This document shows positions 62,007 to 64,000 of a DNA stretch of 64,000 bases, piece after piece. Each line of letters begins with the position of its first letter. Positions within the stretch are counted from its first letter, which is position 1. Below the pieces are notes generated by a model that had not been told where the DNA came from, made no database searches, and saw only the letters and a list, made by a program, of their open reading frames with translations. Origin of the DNA: Anniella stebbinsi (lineage: Eukaryota; Chordata; Lepidosauria; Squamata; Anniellidae). Location of the stretch: contig JARDYH010000001.1 in assembly GCA_029215795.1 (NCBI GenBank), positions 395,845,154-395,909,153 on the forward strand. Reading direction: 5' to 3'. A program made the translations under genes and the position numbers.

Positions 62007-62101
62007 ATACGAATGTTCCCAAATCCTCAAATTTCTTCATAGAGATATATTCCCTTTCTTCCTCTCTATGAAGAAATTTGAGGATTTGGGAACATTCGTA
62101 T
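62007..62101. repeat. Perfect 38-bp hairpin (19-nt loop)
   Basis: 62007-62044 and 62064-62101 are exact reverse complements over 38 bp, starting ATACGAATGTTCCC. The right arm runs on collinearly into a dispersed repeat also seen at 56135-56290, so the left arm is the inverted extra copy. There is no frame. A template-switch event or hairpin RNA source are both possible. Confidence 0.9.
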
Positions 62102-62240
62102 AAAAGAAATGAACCAAATGAAATTCTCACCCATCTGGGCCAGTCAAATTCCCAAGGTATATCTATTCCCATCATGGAGAGGATCTTATGTTACCTGCCT
62201 ACCATGTAGCTGTTGAAAAAATGAGCAGCCTGTTAGAGGA
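62077..62240 (+). repeat. Dispersed repeat, paralogous to 56135-56290
   Basis: ACCAAATGAAATTCTCACCC, then TTACCTGCCTACCATGTAGC match the 56.1 kb copy in order. The right arm of the hairpin lies at its left end. Confidence 0.55.
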
Positions 62241-62289
62241 AAGTAAGGCAGCCATCTTAACTCAGTAGCACAAACATTGCTGCTATTAT

Positions 62290-62440
62290 TTTGTATTTTT
62301 GTATATTGTATTTTTTTGCTATGTTTTTATACTGTTGTTGTTTTATATTTTGAATAGCTTTTAATTTTTGTAAACCGCCCAGAAAGCTTCGGCTATGGGG
62401 GGGTATAAAAATGCAATAAATAAATAAATAAATAAATACA
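62290..62440 (+). mobile_element. L2-type LINE 3' tail
   Basis: TTTGTAAACCGCCCAGAAAG, then CTTCGGCTATGGGGGGGTAT, then AAATGCAATAAATAAATAAA. Only the tail remains. Confidence 0.85.
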
Positions 62441-62444
62441 CACA

Positions 62445-62890
62445 GCTTTGAAGTAACGCCTGGTTTGGCCCTATGTAAAAATGCAGCTTGTATTTCTATA
62501 AACTTTACAAGAAGCCGGTATCAAGCCAGTAAAAACCGTAATTTAAAAATAACGAAGCAAAGGAGGTATGAAGATGCCGCTGAGCTTTCAGACTGGCAGA
62601 ACAAAGAGCCCCAAATGCCAATGCTTTAACATGTATTTAGGGATGTAACCAGAAGGATGCCTTCCAGAAGTATCTCTGGGGGAACAGAGTTTCAGACCCG
62701 TAATTACTAGGCCAGCTATAAAAGTACTGTTTTCCAGGTGTCACGTCCCGGAGGCACAGATTAGCTTCAGCGACTTTGTGATGAGAAAACAGTCCCAGGT
62801 TCCCAAGGTGAGTTTGGGAAAAGAAGGGCAAATGGGAAATGAAAATGAGTTGCTGGCTGTACAAAAGAATTTCCCTAAAAAGATACATGC
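62445..62890. other. No recognisable feature
   Basis: Unique DNA before the (AG)n tract; a minus frame overlaps the SINE and tract and is not coding. Confidence 0.4.
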
Positions 62891-62893
62891 CGC

Positions 62894-62895
<2 letters not shown>

Positions 62896-62934
<39 letters not shown>
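62896..62934 (+). repeat. (AG)n microsatellite
   Basis: About 19 AG units that run directly into the head of the SINE at 62934, possibly an expansion of the SINE's 5' end. Confidence 0.95.
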
Positions 62935-62936
<2 letters not shown>

Positions 62937-63162
62937 TGTAGTGGTTGGAGTGTTGGACTGGGATTCAGGAGGTCCGGGTTCTAGTCTCCACTCAGGCATG
63001 AAGCTCACTGGATGATGTTGGGCCAGTCGCTGACTCTCAGCCTAACCTACCTCACAGGGTTGTTGTGAGGATAAAGTGGAGAAGAGGAAGGATGTGTGTG
63101 CTGCCTTGGGATTCTTGCAGTAGGAAAAAAGGTGGGATACAAAAGTAGCAATAAATAAATAA
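62934..63162 (+). mobile_element. tRNA-derived SINE of the Sauria type (full-length)
   Basis: It starts GTGGTGTAGTGGTTGGAGTG, an A-box-like RNA polymerase III promoter, then GGAGGTCCGGGTTCTAGTCT, a B-box region. It continues CTCACTGGATGATGTTGGGC, then CTGACTCTCAGCCTAACCTA, then CCTCACAGGGTTGTTGTGAG. It ends with a LINE-like tail GGTGGGATACAAAAGTAGCA, then AATAAATAAATAA. Copies at 20255 and 58693 are in reverse. It is a SINE, not a tRNA gene. Confidence 0.9.
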
Positions 63163-63164
63163 GG

Positions 63165-64000
63165 TTACAATGTACTGAATTTCTTTTGTGGGAGAAGTGT
63201 ACGTAGGGGCAGGAACCGCACCTGTGTCAGGCTTGGCAGGATCTGTGGCACCCATCCGGTTGTTCCCTCAGCAGCAGAAGCATCCTTTACCAGGTGGGTG
63301 CAGAAATTGCAAAAAAAAAGAGAGGAAAAGGCCATTCTATTCAGCAAGTGAGTCTGCGGGCAGCTGCCATTTCAATTCCCCACAATACCTCTGGCCCCAA
63401 TGGCATTGTGAGGGAATTCAAAATGGTGGGTGCTGAGAGGATGCTGGGAACAAGAAGACAATGTCTCCCATATTTTCTCTGCTGGGTCTGTCCGTCAGGA
63501 ACAGGACAAGAAATAAACAGCACCAAACCAATCAAAAACCCTTCAGCAACAGAGTAGAGTACATGCCAAAGACCTGCCTGGAGAAAAACATCCTTGCCTG
63601 GTGGCGGAATAACAACAGAGAGGGTGCTAACCAAACCATGGGCTTCATGCATTCCGGCAACATCTTTTATAAAATGTATGGCCTGGCACCTGTATATGCC
63701 TGTTGGGCTTTGATTATTCCTCCGGGCTCCACGCAGGTGCTAGTAAAGTAATATGTTGATTAACCAGGTTATATACAGCTCCCTGGCAGGGCACCTAATA
63801 CAGGTCTGCAACAGAAGTTCTCTTACACAAATAGAACAGAGCAAAGGAAAAGTCTGGAAATGACTGTGTACCAGTAATTCATCGTGCCTGAATACAACGC
63901 AGCAACCACAGATATATGTCAGATATGAATGCCCAGGGCTTCCTCTACACCAAACAGGATGGTGCACTTTGAAAGTGGTATGAAAGCAGCATATAAAAGG
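63165..64000. other. No recognisable feature
   Basis: Unique DNA at the window edge, with complementary frames at 63294-63652 lacking domains. Confidence 0.4.

Overview
This window looks like intergenic or intronic DNA from a vertebrate genome, most likely a squamate reptile, probably a lizard. The argument is the repeat set. It holds CR1-type LINE 3' ends with the C-terminus of ORF2, many L2-type LINE tails ending in AAATAAATAAAT or (AAT)n, an L1-clade reverse transcriptase, an R4/Dong-like LINE end, a tRNA-derived SINE of the Sauria type, a second SINE with a tRNA-Ala-like head, a 5S rRNA-derived SINE, and several families of non-autonomous hAT elements and other MITEs. Species or family cannot be fixed from this sequence alone. 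I find no convincing host protein-coding gene, no rRNA or functional tRNA gene, no CRISPR array and no bacterial operon structure. Almost all long open frames are repeat-derived or chance.

Layout. 0-9.5 kb: unique DNA mixed with a hAT element that carries a CR1 insertion (886-1318), CR1 and L1 fragments, a 5S-type SINE and homeodomain-motif-rich DNA (8.3-8.5 kb). 9.6-11.4 kb: a very GC-rich 1,845-bp hAT-type element with an 8-bp target duplication, built mainly from tandem palindromes. 11.5-16.8 kb: CR1, MITEs, a second hAT-type element (15.1-15.7 kb) with a related palindrome, and a CpG-rich MITE. 17-35 kb: scattered L2, SINE and MITE copies separated by unique DNA, including a triple-octamer cluster at 27.3 kb. 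35.5-40 kb: an L2 tail, an R4-like LINE lodged in an (AAT)n tract, and a decayed L1 split by a hAT-like element. 41-55 kb: L2, CR1 and MITEs, and a third GC-rich hAT-type element (47.8-48.7 kb) inserted in an L2. 55-64 kb: CR1, nested L2 and repeat insertions, a perfect 38-bp hairpin and a Sauria-type SINE.

The best candidate for something undescribed is the palindromic cassette shared by the three GC-rich hAT-type elements (9.6-11.4, 15.1-15.7 and 47.8-48.7 kb). Each palindrome has splice-donor-like GGTAAG or GTAAG sequence pointing outward at both ends, and two have a CRE-like centre. Two of the elements also carry an inverted pair of YY1-like motifs. The cassette occurs in elements with two different terminal inverted repeats, so it seems to have moved between families. 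I read it as a possible transposon-borne bidirectional promoter/first-exon module or foldback replication structure. That reading is inference.

Other unique stretches look like conserved non-coding DNA (dense homeodomain, POU and TEAD-like motifs). This would fit the neighbourhood of a developmental gene, but conservation cannot be tested here.
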